12,907 nucleotides of DNA from Bacteroidota bacterium (lineage in GTDB: Bacteria > Bacteroidota > Ignavibacteria > Ignavibacteriales > Ignavibacteriaceae), in the NCBI GenBank assembly GCA_030706105.1, contig JAUZPC010000039.1, forward strand, positions 1-12,907. Reading direction: 5' to 3'. A model generated the notes under the pieces. It did no database searches. It was not told the origin of the DNA and saw only the letters and a program-made list of their open reading frames with translations. Below are positions 1 to 7,906 of this stretch, piece after piece (the first letter of the stretch is position 1; each line of letters begins with the position of its first letter). A program made the position numbers and the translations under genes.

Positions 1-840
1 CTCAATTGTATAATGCCCCGAATTATGAGGCCGTGGTGCCATTTCATTCACAAGAAGTTTCTGGTCTTTGGTTAAAAACATTTCTATTCCATATAATCCA
101 AAGCCGTCTACTGCTTTAACGCATTCAATAGCAGTTCTTTTTGCTTCTTCAGCAATTACTGCATCAATTTGAGCCGGGGCTATTACTATTTTGCAAATAT
201 GATTTTCCTGAATTGTCTGCACAACAGGATAACACTGAATTTCCTTTGTGGTTCTTACTACCATTACAGCCAGTTCCATTGAGTAATTAACAAATTCCTC
301 AGCCAGCAGTAATGAATCTCTTTTTGCAAGCTTTTCTATTCCTTCATCAAATTCACTTTGGGTACTAACAGTAAAGTTACCGTAACCGTCATATCCCATC
401 TTTCTGGATTTAAGAATAAACCGGCCGCCTAATACATGAGAAAGCTCATTATAATCTTTTATTTCATTTAAATCTGCGAATGCCGGAACAGGAATACCGG
501 CCTTTTTTAACTGCTGTTTTTGTATTAATTTATCCTGAATTAAAGAAATAGTATATGAAGAAGGAATAACTTTCTTATTCAGTGCTTCAATATAAGCCAA
601 GTATTTATAATCAATAAATTCATTTTCCAAAGTAATGACGTCTGAGATGGAGGAGATACTGTCTAAGCAAGACTCATCATCAACCCATCCGACTATTTCA
701 TTTTTTGTTATAGAACCTGCAGGTGAATTTATTTCTTTTTCCAAAATTGCAACATCAAATCCCATTCTAATCGCCTGAAAAGAAGACATCCTTGCCAACT
801 GCCCGCCGCCCAGAATGCCTATACATGTTCTTTTTTTCAA
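1..840 (-). CDS. purK: N5-carboxyaminoimidazole ribonucleotide synthase (PurK), 3' end cut by window edge
   Basis: ATP-grasp enzyme of purine biosynthesis that converts 5-aminoimidazole ribonucleotide, ATP and bicarbonate to N5-CAIR in the cytoplasm. The 280 visible codons start with an N-terminal nucleotide-binding loop GGGQLARM (residues 11-18). Next come the family stretch QDKLIQKQQLKKAGIPVP, the ATP-grasp segment LKSRKMGYDGYGNF, and near the edge the signature NEMAPRPHNSGHYTIE. Family members are about 370-390 residues, so roughly the last quarter lies outside the window. The start is a TTG at 838-840; the next in-frame ATG (M18) would cut into the GGGQLARM loop. A GGAG Shine-Dalgarno (846-849) lies 5 nt upstream, inside the end of comEC. 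Only one base separates it from the comEC stop, so the two are probably translationally coupled. purE would be a natural next gene but is not visible. Confidence 0.96.
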   Translation of the reverse strand, partial: MKKRTCIGILGGGQLARMSSFQAIRMGFDVAILEKEINSPAGSITKNEIVGWVDDESCLDSISSISDVITLENEFIDYKYLAYIEALNKKVIPSSYTISLIQDKLIQKQQLKKAGIPVPAFADLNEIKDYNELSHVLGGRFILKSRKMGYDGYGNFTVSTQSEFDEGIEKLAKRDSLLLAEEFVNYSMELAVMVVRTTKEIQCYPVVQTIQENHICKIVIAPAQIDAVIAEEAKRTAIECVKAVDGFGLYGIEMFLTKDQKLLVNEMAPRPHNSGHYTIE

Positions 841-841
841 A

Positions 842-3223
842 CTATCTCCATTGTATTCTATTTATATTTTCTCCATCCGAAGTCAGAAATATAGCACCTT
901 CTTTATCACTTCGCAATACTTGGGAATTATTTTTAATTCTATCCAGAACTTCTTTTGACGGATGTCCATACCTGTTTCTAATTCCAACGCTTATTAGACA
1001 CATTTTGGGAGCAGATAGGTTTAAAAATTCATCCTTAGTAGAATTCTTACTTCCATGATGCGATATTTTCAATATATCAGAATGTAGTGCGTTTTTCCAG
1101 TATGCGGCTAATCTATCTTCTCCCATTTTACCAAGATCTCCTGTAAAAAGGATGCCTGTTTTACCATAAACAATTTTAAAAACGCCGCTGTTATCATTCG
1201 TATTTTTTTTATTAACATTATTTAAATTATAAAAATATATCCTTGCATTATCAACAGGCATTATACTTTTTGAATAATAATATATTGGAATCCTTTTATT
1301 GCGAATTAAGCTTTCCAGTTTAACATCTTTAACATCTTCGCTATCCGGTTCAGGCTTATACATATTTTTTATGATATTTTTTTCCAATAGATATACCATA
1401 CCCGAATAATGGTCTTTATCAACATGAGAAATAAAAGCATAATCAATAGCCGGAACATCAAGATAATTTAATAATGGCAAAATAGTTTTTTCCCCATTAT
1501 CCCAAAAAGAAGAAGCATTTCCCGCATCAATCAATGCAATCTTCCCGGATGGAAATTTGACTAAGAAAGCATCTCCCTGCCCTACATCTATCATAACTAT
1601 ATCCAAATTATGTGCAGGCAATAAATCTGTGTTAAAAGCTCCGCCATACAGGGTATAACTTGAACATATAAGAAGTATACATATTATTTTAACTTTAACT
1701 TGATATTCACTTTTAATAATAAAATATGATATAAACAGAAATATATAGAATAAACCGGCATGAAATGATGTGAACTCTCTTATTAGAATGACTGAATATT
1801 TAGGATTCCCTGCAATTGCCAGGAACTTATATAACATAAAAATTAGAAACTCATTTGAAGCCGCAAACAAGGTTGCCAATTTAAACCAGATTGCGCCAAT
1901 AATTAAAGAAGCAACAGCATTTGTTATTATTAGTCCTGTTAATGGAATTATTACCATATTAGCGGCAAATGCTGTTAAAGATAATTTATGAAAATACATC
2001 AAAACAAAAGGAAGTGTTCCTAATTGTGCAGCAAAAGTTACTGAAATGAATATTAATAAGGAATTTATCCATGCATATTTTATATTAAGTAGTAATATTT
2101 TAGTTTTAATAACCGGATGAAATAATGCTATGGACAAAGCCGCTGAAAACGACAGTTGAAATCCCGGATCGAATAATTGATTCGGATTTACTATAAGAAT
2201 TATAAATGCAGCAATTGATAATGAATTGTATATATTGGAATTCCTGTTAAAAATAAATGCTGCTATAATTACTATTGCCATAATAATTGATCTTAATACA
2301 GGTGCAGGACTGCCTGTAATAAAAGCAAATAGCAGTAACATAAGAATTGTTAATAGGGATTTTGTTCTGATTCCCAAACCTGAAAACAATATTAGCAATA
2401 TAAGGACAATATATGCTATGTGCAGGCCCGAGACCGATAATACGTGCACTACACCGCTGTTTATAAAAGATTCATTAATTTTTTGATCTATTCCGCTTCG
2501 ATCCGCAACTATAAAGCCTTTAACCAGACCGGCGGCACTGCCGGAATATAAATGACATATACTTCTGTCAATATATTTTCTGAAATTTAAAACGATTGAG
2601 CTAAGTTGATTTTTTTCTTTTCTGGTTATGCTTATATTGTCCGTTGAATAAGTATTAAAATATCCGCTTAATCCCATATTTCTGAAAGATGCATCCAAAT
2701 CATATTCCCCCGGATTTCTTCTCTCCTTTGCCTTTTGAAATTTTCCGGTTACTTCAATAGTATAACCGGGATAAATATCCGCATATAACGAATCAAGCTT
2801 ATGCTTTGTATCCCTTACCCTGCATATCAACTTAATTGAACTGCCGTCATTGTTAATTTTTGTATGAAATGAATCAAGCTGAATCTCAAACCTGACCTCA
2901 TAGTCTCTTTCCAGCTCAACATCTTTGATTTTTCCAAATACTTTAATCTCCTGTTCTGACTGCAAGGAGACAGGTAAAAAGTTATGGCTCATATTTTCAT
3001 TACATAGAACAATTGAGCCAAATATAATAATTGCTGCAATGGAAAATATATTTTTTAGATAAGAATAATCTGATAGTATCTTTGAATATACAGAAATGGC
3101 GGCACATATAGTTAAAAATAAAATAGAAATAAGCAAAACAGGAAAACTTAAATTTAAATAGCTTTCTAAGATTATACCGCAAATAAATAATAAAGTGAAT
3201 TTAACAAAGGGATAATTTCGCAT
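842..3223 (-). CDS. comEC: ComEC/Rec2 family DNA internalization channel
   Basis: Inner-membrane channel that moves single-stranded DNA into the cytoplasm during natural transformation. At 793 residues it is full length and shows all three expected parts. An N-terminal hydrophobic stretch with a soluble DUF4131-type domain spans about residues 1-200. The multi-spanning Competence domain (about 225-505) contains the family motif SGVVHVLSVSGLHIA (256-270). The C-terminal metallo-beta-lactamase-like domain begins at about 540 with DVGQGDAFLVKFPSGK. Its metal-site residues look intact: H600-x-D602-x-D604-H605, D696 in FTGDL, H722-H723 in SHHGS and GHPS at 753-756, consistent with the nuclease role proposed for this domain. 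The ATG overlaps the TAA of the upstream metalloenzyme gene by one base (TAATG), so translation is probably coupled. No ComEA or ComF partner is in the window. Competence in this organism is inferred, not shown. Confidence 0.96.
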   Translation of the reverse strand: MRNYPFVKFTLLFICGIILESYLNLSFPVLLISILFLTICAAISVYSKILSDYSYLKNIFSIAAIIIFGSIVLCNENMSHNFLPVSLQSEQEIKVFGKIKDVELERDYEVRFEIQLDSFHTKINNDGSSIKLICRVRDTKHKLDSLYADIYPGYTIEVTGKFQKAKERRNPGEYDLDASFRNMGLSGYFNTYSTDNISITRKEKNQLSSIVLNFRKYIDRSICHLYSGSAAGLVKGFIVADRSGIDQKINESFINSGVVHVLSVSGLHIAYIVLILLILFSGLGIRTKSLLTILMLLLFAFITGSPAPVLRSIIMAIVIIAAFIFNRNSNIYNSLSIAAFIILIVNPNQLFDPGFQLSFSAALSIALFHPVIKTKILLLNIKYAWINSLLIFISVTFAAQLGTLPFVLMYFHKLSLTAFAANMVIIPLTGLIITNAVASLIIGAIWFKLATLFAASNEFLIFMLYKFLAIAGNPKYSVILIREFTSFHAGLFYIFLFISYFIIKSEYQVKVKIICILLICSSYTLYGGAFNTDLLPAHNLDIVMIDVGQGDAFLVKFPSGKIALIDAGNASSFWDNGEKTILPLLNYLDVPAIDYAFISHVDKDHYSGMVYLLEKNIIKNMYKPEPDSEDVKDVKLESLIRNKRIPIYYYSKSIMPVDNARIYFYNLNNVNKKNTNDNSGVFKIVYGKTGILFTGDLGKMGEDRLAAYWKNALHSDILKISHHGSKNSTKDEFLNLSAPKMCLISVGIRNRYGHPSKEVLDRIKNNSQVLRSDKEGAIFLTSDGENINRIQWR
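846..849 (-). promoter_or_regulatory. Ribosome binding site supporting the purK TTG start
   Basis: GGAG on the minus strand, 5 nt before the TTG at 838-840, lies within the last codons of comEC. It decides the purK start and points to coupled translation. Confidence 0.65.
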
Positions 3224-4125
3224 TAAATAAGACTTGTTATTGAATGTTTAATATGTGAAATATTCTTAATGTTTTCAAATAGGTTTTTAGCAAACTTCCC
3301 AGCTGTTATAGTTAAAGAAGGATTTAACGTATGCGTCTTTATTGACATATCTTCAAAATTACCATGGTCGGAACAAATTACTAATGTAGTATTATTATAA
3401 TCAAGCTCAGCCAAAATTGTAAATAAAAAATCATCAAAGACATTATAGTAGTGCTCAACTTCGTCTGCATACCTTCCATGTCCGAAATAATCAGTCAAAA
3501 AGAATTCATACAGTGTAAATTTATTTTTGCTGCTTAGGTTTAATAAGTTCTTTGCTGCCTGCTGACCTGTTATAACAGGAATATCATATTCCAGATTATT
3601 TTTCCATTTTTCATTTGTTATCTCAGCCGATAATGCATTACCTTTTGATAATTCGTCATACTTATTCAGTTTTATATCTGTAAGAATACAGCTCATGGTA
3701 GTAACGCTTAACCGCTTATGCCCTTCATTTATATAATCAAAAAAACGCTGAGGATAGGCATTTGCAAAAGCTGTTTCATAGTCATTATCAATAAAAAACT
3801 TAAATATATTGCGGTCTTTTATATATGGCACTAAAGTAGAGTAAGGATAAGGTCCAAAGTGTTTTCCAATAATGTTTGGGGCATTCACACCGCAGAATAT
3901 CGAGGTCTGTCCGGTACCGCTCTGCGGTAATCCCTCAACACCCAATAATGGATCTGAAGGAAAAAGATATAGGTTACTTCCCTTTAGGACTGGTTTTTTG
4001 TTATAAGGTATATCCTTAAAAAAAGTCTCAAATGTTTTAAATCCGTATTTAAAAAAAGGATTGTTGGCAATATCCTTTTTGCCTATCCCTACACCGTCAA
4101 CAAATATCATTAAAAAATTATTCAC
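3223..4125 (-). CDS. Alkaline-phosphatase-superfamily metalloenzyme, function unknown
   Basis: A 300-residue cytoplasmic protein (no signal peptide) with the two-metal site of the alkaline phosphatase/phosphopentomutase/independent phosphoglycerate mutase superfamily. Visible ligand candidates are D10 (FVDGVGIG), D212 and H216 (TDYFGHG), D253-H254 (SDHGNFED) and H265 (THTLNP). The segment PQSGTGQTS (67-75) sits where phosphoglycerate mutase has GNSEVGH, so S69, or possibly T71, is the likely nucleophile. It is much shorter than phosphoglycerate mutase (about 510) and phosphopentomutase (about 390), so neither name is safe; a phosphatase or phosphomutase activity is all I would infer. The start is GTG at 4123-4125, supported by AGGA (4131-4134) 5 nt upstream. 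It is the first gene of a run with comEC and purK. Confidence 0.85.
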   Translation of the reverse strand: MNNFLMIFVDGVGIGKKDIANNPFFKYGFKTFETFFKDIPYNKKPVLKGSNLYLFPSDPLLGVEGLPQSGTGQTSIFCGVNAPNIIGKHFGPYPYSTLVPYIKDRNIFKFFIDNDYETAFANAYPQRFFDYINEGHKRLSVTTMSCILTDIKLNKYDELSKGNALSAEITNEKWKNNLEYDIPVITGQQAAKNLLNLSSKNKFTLYEFFLTDYFGHGRYADEVEHYYNVFDDFLFTILAELDYNNTTLVICSDHGNFEDMSIKTHTLNPSLTITAGKFAKNLFENIKNISHIKHSITSLI

Positions 4126-4130
4126 GTTAT

Positions 4131-4134
4131 TCCT
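4131..4134 (-). promoter_or_regulatory. Ribosome binding site supporting a GTG start
   Basis: On the minus strand AGGA lies 5 nt before GTG (4123-4125). This favours the GTG over the internal ATG five codons later. Confidence 0.6.
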
Positions 4135-4262
4135 ACAAAAATAATTATGAAATTTTCAGTGGTAAAAAGAACGGTCTTATATCACAATTCTAAACAAATA
4201 TTATCAGAAATCCAAGTGAGATCACTAACATCAAAGATAACAAAATTTAGTTAAATAATGAA

Positions 4263-4276
4263 TCAATGTTCATTGA
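4263..4276. repeat. Inverted repeat TCAATG-tt-CATTGA upstream of the radical SAM gene
   Basis: Two perfect 6-bp arms with a 2-bp centre, 56 bp before the ATG of the radical SAM gene. It could be an operator-like site, but dyads this short also arise by chance in AT-rich DNA. Confidence 0.35.
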
Positions 4277-4331
4277 GTTTTTAATAATAATTCCATATTT
4301 TACTTATCGATAATAATAAAGTGAGAAGAAA

Positions 4332-5567
4332 ATGCAAAAGCTTAATCATCTGGATTATTACCGTTTACCTTGGAACTTAGCAGATAATTCTATTTCGTGG
4401 TTAGAACCTACTGCTAAATGCAATTTACATTGCGATGGGTGCTATAGAAAGAATGAAGATAGCCACAAATCTTTAGCGGTTATCAGAGAAGAGCTGGACA
4501 CGTTTTGTAAATTACGCAAATGTGACGGTATATCTATTGCTGGTGGAGATCCCCTTCTTCATCCTGATATATTAGATATCGTGAGAGAAGTGAAGAAAAG
4601 GAATCTGAAGCCAATCATTAATACTAACGGACTGGCACTTACTAAAGACTTGCTTATCGAACTTAAAAAAGCTGGTGTTTTCGGCTTTACTTTTCATGTA
4701 GACAGTAAGCAGGGACGACCTCATTGGAAAGACAGAAATGAAATTGATCTAAACGAACTACGATACCAATATGCAAAAATGGTTGCTGATGTGGGAGGGA
4801 TGTCATGTTCGTTTAATTCTACAATTTATGAAGACACAATACAATATGTACCTGACTTAATTAAATGGGCACAGGAAAATATTGATATTGTACAGGTTAT
4901 TGTGTTTATTCTTTACCGAGCTGTAAACAACAGTAAAGTTGATTTCTATATCGGATCTCAAAAAATTGATATGGGAGATCTTGTATATAATGAAGAAACC
5001 ACTGAGAGAACTGATATTTTAGCCGACGAAGTAGTTGGGCTGATAAGACAGGATAATCCTGATTTTAATCCTTGTGGTTATCTTAACGGTTCGGAAAAGG
5101 TGGATTCTTTTAAATGGCTTTTAACGGGCCGTCTCGGCACTAAAGACAGAATATTTGGCTATATGGGCCCAAAGTCCATTGAATTTGCGCAGACTATGTA
5201 TCATTTGTTATATGGAAAATACCTTGCGTACGCCGCCCCAAAAGAAGCCGGTAAAGGCCGTTCTATGCTTCTTTTCAGTTTATTTGATAAAAGTATAAGA
5301 AAAGCTGCTAAAAAATTTCTGGCTAACCCGTTCAGATTATTGTTTACTAAGCTTTATTATCAGTCTGTAATGATTATCCAGCCGGTTGACTTTCTTGAAG
5401 ATGGCAGGCAAAGTATGTGTGACGGATGCCCTGATATCACGGTGTGGAATGGACAATTAGTCTGGTCTTGCAGAATGGAAGAACAGTTGAAGTACGGCAT
5501 GAATGCTAAAACATATCCTAAAGATATGGAAGTCCCTGTCCCATTAGCTAATCACATAGAAGTCTGA
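4332..5567 (+). CDS. Radical SAM protein with C-terminal cysteine cluster, substrate unknown
   Basis: A 411-residue radical SAM enzyme. The [4Fe-4S] cluster motif C30-NLH-C34-DG-C37 (CxxxCxxC) directly follows WLEPTAK, and the SAM-binding GGDP is at 71-74. After the core (about 22-200) comes a region without a domain I recognise, then C248 (NPCGYLNG) and a C-terminal set C363-DG-C366 and C380 (LVWSCRMEEQ). The tail cysteines resemble the auxiliary-cluster regions of SPASM/Twitch-type enzymes, which suggests a second iron-sulfur cluster; that is inference. No precursor peptide or partner enzyme lies next to it, as it stands alone between a divergent operon and a terminator. ATG is preceded by AGAAG. 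It might modify a protein, peptide or lipid head group, but nothing here decides which. Confidence 0.9.
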   Translation: MQKLNHLDYYRLPWNLADNSISWLEPTAKCNLHCDGCYRKNEDSHKSLAVIREELDTFCKLRKCDGISIAGGDPLLHPDILDIVREVKKRNLKPIINTNGLALTKDLLIELKKAGVFGFTFHVDSKQGRPHWKDRNEIDLNELRYQYAKMVADVGGMSCSFNSTIYEDTIQYVPDLIKWAQENIDIVQVIVFILYRAVNNSKVDFYIGSQKIDMGDLVYNEETTERTDILADEVVGLIRQDNPDFNPCGYLNGSEKVDSFKWLLTGRLGTKDRIFGYMGPKSIEFAQTMYHLLYGKYLAYAAPKEAGKGRSMLLFSLFDKSIRKAAKKFLANPFRLLFTKLYYQSVMIIQPVDFLEDGRQSMCDGCPDITVWNGQLVWSCRMEEQLKYGMNAKTYPKDMEVPVPLANHIEV

Positions 5568-5580
5568 TTATTAAAAATTA

Positions 5581-5632
5581 CCCCTTTGCTTAAAATTATA
5601 GTGTAAATAATAAAAAGCGAAGGGGATTTTTT
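5581..5632. terminator. Hairpin terminator between convergent genes
   Basis: CCCCTTTGCTT (5581-5591) pairs with AAGCGAAGGGG (5615-5625) over 11 bp with one G-U pair. A T-run (5627-5632) follows on the plus strand. On the minus strand the stem is followed by a T-rich stretch too, so it can end both the radical SAM transcript and the HD-hydrolase operon that converges on it. Confidence 0.85.
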
Positions 5633-5666
5633 ATTCTGTAACAGTTTAACAAATATTAAAACTAAT

Positions 5667-6233
5667 TTAAAGTCCGAGAATCTCTTTATTCTTTTTCATT
5701 GCTTCAATACAAAAAGCAATATGCTCATCCAGATTTATTCCCAATCCTTCGGCACCCTGTGTTATCTCTTCTCTGCTTACTGCTTTGGCAAATGCTTTGT
5801 CCTTAAGCTTTTTCTTAACCGATTTTACCTCAACTTCATCAATTGATTTACTTGGTCTTACATATGCAACCGCGGTTATAAAGCCGGAAAGTTCATCACA
5901 GGCATATAATACTTTTTTAAGGTTTGTATCTCTCGGTATGTTGGCATAAGTTGCATGAGAAAGAATTGCATTAATAAATACTTCTTCAAATCCCTTTTCC
6001 TTTAATATCTCAGCCCCCTTATAAGGGTGTTCTTCGGCTGTTGGATATTTCTCATAATCAAAATCATGCAGCAGGGCAACATTTCCCCAGTATTCTATAT
6101 CTTCATTTAGTTTTTCCGCATAAGCCCTTACACAAGTCTCAACAGCGTAAGCGTGTTTAAGAAGACTCTCTGATTTTGTAAATTCCTGCAGGAGGGTTAG
6201 GCAATATTCTCTGTTTGTTTCATTTTTACTCAT
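5667..6233 (-). CDS. HD-domain metal-dependent phosphohydrolase
   Basis: A 188-residue soluble protein with the HD fold signature. H27 (LLKHAYAVE), the H56-D57 pair in ALLHDFDYEKYP and D113 (YACDEL) form the expected H...HD...D metal site. H69 and H93 are further candidate ligands seen in many single-domain HD hydrolases. It is short and carries no sensor, GGDEF or GYP motif, so it belongs to the stand-alone HDIG/HDIA-like hydrolases that act on nucleotides or similar phosphate esters. The substrate cannot be told from sequence. The ATG follows the nth stop by 11 nt, which puts it third in the ferredoxin-nth-HD operon. A DNA-damage or nucleotide-cleanup role would fit nth but is inference. 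Confidence 0.88.
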   Translation of the reverse strand: MSKNETNREYCLTLLQEFTKSESLLKHAYAVETCVRAYAEKLNEDIEYWGNVALLHDFDYEKYPTAEEHPYKGAEILKEKGFEEVFINAILSHATYANIPRDTNLKKVLYACDELSGFITAVAYVRPSKSIDEVEVKSVKKKLKDKAFAKAVSREEITQGAEGLGINLDEHIAFCIEAMKKNKEILGL

Positions 6234-6244
6234 AATAACCTTTT

Positions 6245-6895
6245 TTATTTTTTAGCGGCGTAATCATAATTTGGACAAATATCCGCCAATAAGCATTCAT
6301 TACATTTTGGCCGTCTGGCAATGCAGGTATTTCTTCCGTGCATAATTAAATAATGAGATGAATTTATCCAATCTTTTTCCGGCAGCATTGCTTTTAGTTC
6401 AGTTTCTATCGCAATTGGATCTTTTGTGTTTACCAGACCAAGAATATTGGAAACCCTAATAACGTGCGTATCTACCGCTATAGATGGAATACCGAAAGCG
6501 TTACCCGCAACAACGGAGGCAGTCTTTCTGCCCACGCCGGGTATTTTAGTCAATTCATCAAAATTTTCCGGCACTTTTCCGTTATGATTATCAATCAAAT
6601 ATTGGCAGCAGTTTTTTATGCTTTTTGTCTTTGCCGAATAAAAGCCCAAAGAGAAAATATCTTTCTCAAGTTCTGCTGCAGGCACATCAATATAATCTTG
6701 CACAGTTTTATACTTTTTGAAAAGATCAACTGTTACCTTGTTTACTCTAACATCCGTGCATTGGGCTGAGAGTATGGTTGATATTAATAGTTCGAAAGGA
6801 TTTGAATGATTGAGAAAACATTTTACTTCAGGATATTTTTTCTTTAATCTTTCAATAACCTCAACCGCAATATTTTTTTTAACTTTAGCTGGCAT
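6245..6895 (-). CDS. nth: Endonuclease III (DNA glycosylase/AP lyase)
   Basis: Base-excision repair enzyme that removes oxidised pyrimidines and cleaves the abasic site. The 216 residues match the family length (about 211 in E. coli). The helix-hairpin-helix LTKIPGVGRKTA (115-126) carries the catalytic lysine K124, and the catalytic aspartate is D142 in AVDTHV. The [4Fe-4S] ligands are C191-x6-C198-x2-C201-x5-C207, exactly the family pattern. The N-terminal LISTILSAQCTD is also characteristic. It starts 11 nt inside the 3' end of the ferredoxin gene and is followed 11 nt later by the HD hydrolase, so the three genes form one operon. Pairing an Fe-S glycosylase with an Fe-S ferredoxin may reflect a redox link, though this is not demonstrated. 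Confidence 0.97.
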   Translation of the reverse strand: MPAKVKKNIAVEVIERLKKKYPEVKCFLNHSNPFELLISTILSAQCTDVRVNKVTVDLFKKYKTVQDYIDVPAAELEKDIFSLGFYSAKTKSIKNCCQYLIDNHNGKVPENFDELTKIPGVGRKTASVVAGNAFGIPSIAVDTHVIRVSNILGLVNTKDPIAIETELKAMLPEKDWINSSHYLIMHGRNTCIARRPKCNECLLADICPNYDYAAKK

Positions 6896-7223
6896 CTTTA
6901 TTAAACCTTATATCTTTTATAAATAACCTTTCAACCGGCTTGTTCCCTATCAAGTGACTTTGAATAATTTCTTCAACATCATCTACAGTAACACCGCCAT
7001 ACCATATTTGTTCCGGATAGACAACAATGCTTGGGCCAAATGCACAGGCATTAAGGCACCCGGCAGAATTTGCCCTTATTTCATCATTAAGACCTAATTC
7101 TTTTAATCGCATTTTAAACTTTTCCAGGATCACAGGACTGCCTTTTACACTGCAGCTTCCTTTGGGACTATCATCAGGACGTTTATTTTCGCATATAAAA
7201 ATATGCTTTTCAAATCTCTTCAT
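6885..7223 (-). CDS. Thioredoxin-like [2Fe-2S] ferredoxin
   Basis: A 112-residue electron carrier of the thioredoxin-fold ferredoxin family (the Aquifex Fd4/NuoE-C-terminal type). The four cluster cysteines follow the family spacing: C11-x12-C24, then C56-x3-C60 (SAGCLNACAFGP). IFICENKRP at 8-16 and VVYPEQIWYGGV at 67-78 match the conserved flanks. It is first in the operon with nth and the HD hydrolase, and its last 11 nt overlap nth. No hydrogenase or NADH dehydrogenase subunit is adjacent, so its redox partner is unknown. Confidence 0.92.
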   Translation of the reverse strand: MKRFEKHIFICENKRPDDSPKGSCSVKGSPVILEKFKMRLKELGLNDEIRANSAGCLNACAFGPSIVVYPEQIWYGGVTVDDVEEIIQSHLIGNKPVERLFIKDIRFNKDAS

Positions 7224-7427
7224 AATTAGTATTTTTTTTACATATATTATTTAAATATACAAAAAATACTTAAATGATTATAAAGAAAAAATATAACACA
7301 TCTAACAATATTTTGTAAAAGGTTTTTATTTATAGGAGGAAATTTAGACTTATTTTAATTTTAGATTGCTCATTTTTACATCTAAGACAGCATATAGAAA
7401 TTTGCGTGGGCTGATAACCGAAAAGAG

Positions 7428-7501
7428 TAGCGCGTACGGGGGTCGAACCCGTGATCTCCGCCTTGAGAGGGCGGCGTCCTAAGCCACTAGACGAACGCGC
7501 C
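7428..7501 (-). tRNA. tRNA-Glu (anticodon CTC)
   Basis: Reading the minus strand, a 7-bp acceptor stem GGCGCGT/ACGCGCT (first pair G-T) encloses a D-arm containing CTAGTGG. The anticodon stem CCGCC/GGCGG carries loop CTCTCAA with anticodon CTC, and the T-arm contains GGTTCGAACCC. The discriminator base is A at 7428 and the CCA end is not encoded. Anticodon CTC reads GAG. No strong terminator hairpin follows it. Confidence 0.95.
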
Positions 7502-7567
7502 AGTGTTTTTAAAAATAAAAACAAACTATATTATAAATATATAATTGATATTATTTAAATCAAAATA

Positions 7568-7906
7568 TTATTCTGTCAAATTTTGTATTGCAGCTTTTCT
7601 GTTGGCAAATATTAAGAACAATTCATTCATTCCGGTCTTGTCTATTAAAGACTGAACTTCTGATTTTGCAACCACTAAATTTATCCTGCCTGATTTACTG
7701 TTTACCTGTTGCAAAGCCAAAACCATCGAACTTAAAAATGTAGAGTCAATTTTATTGCATTTTGATAAATCAATTACTAACTTAATAAAACCCTTATCTA
7801 TATTTTCCTGTAATAGATGTTTAAATGCATCGGATTCATCTTTAGAAGCACTTTTCAAGTTAACAATAAATACCGCTACATCATTCTGTAACTGAGTTGA
7901 GAACAT
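7568..7906 (-). CDS. STAS-domain anti-sigma-factor antagonist
   Basis: A single STAS domain of about 112 residues, of the SpoIIAA/RsbV type. Such proteins bind a partner kinase or anti-sigma factor and release its target when unphosphorylated. The signature VIDLSKCNKIDSTFLSSM matches the family DLSxxxxIDSxGLxxL; S59 (numbered from the upstream TTG), within IDST, is the expected phosphorylation site. An in-frame TTG at 7916-7918 would add four residues. I prefer the ATG at 7904-7906 because GGAA (7913-7916) lies 6 nt before it and nothing like an RBS precedes the TTG. No partner kinase or sigma factor is in the window, so its pathway is unknown. A role in general stress or surface regulation would be a guess. 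Confidence 0.88.
   Translation of the reverse strand: MFSTQLQNDVAVFIVNLKSASKDESDAFKHLLQENIDKGFIKLVIDLSKCNKIDSTFLSSMVLALQQVNSKSGRINLVVAKSEVQSLIDKTGMNELFLIFANRKAAIQNLTE

Larger units (their letters stand above)
4126..4331. other. Divergent intergenic region with two small inverted repeats
   Basis: This 206-bp spacer separates the metalloenzyme-comEC-purK run from the radical SAM gene, so it must contain promoters for both directions. Two short dyads are visible: AGTGA-GA-TCACT (4215-4226) and TCAATG-TT-CATTGA (4263-4276), with centres 49 bp apart. No convincing -35/-10 pair can be assigned by eye in this AT-rich stretch, and I see no small ORF. Confidence 0.5.

Noticed and set aside
1770..2486. 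Plus-strand open frames inside comEC
   Set aside because: They are shadows of the hydrophobic, low-GC comEC coding strand; there is no RBS and no recognisable domain.
3223..4125. Naming the metalloenzyme phosphopentomutase or phosphoglycerate mutase
   Set aside because: The metal-ligand pattern is shared by the superfamily, but the protein is too short and lacks the family-specific inserted domain.
7333..7340. Strong Shine-Dalgarno-like TAGGAGGA on the plus strand
   Set aside because: No ATG, GTG or TTG follows at a usable distance and an in-frame tag comes at once, so it does not serve a gene.
7505..7522. GTTTTT/AAAAAC hairpin between the STAS gene and tRNA-Glu
   Set aside because: The stem is almost all A-T in a very AT-rich spacer and has no clear T-run, so it is not reported as a terminator.
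7330..7524. 64-codon minus-strand frame
   Set aside because: It runs straight through tRNA-Glu; the SSSGLGRRPLKAEITGSTPVRAT-like stretch is the usual spurious translation of a tRNA gene.
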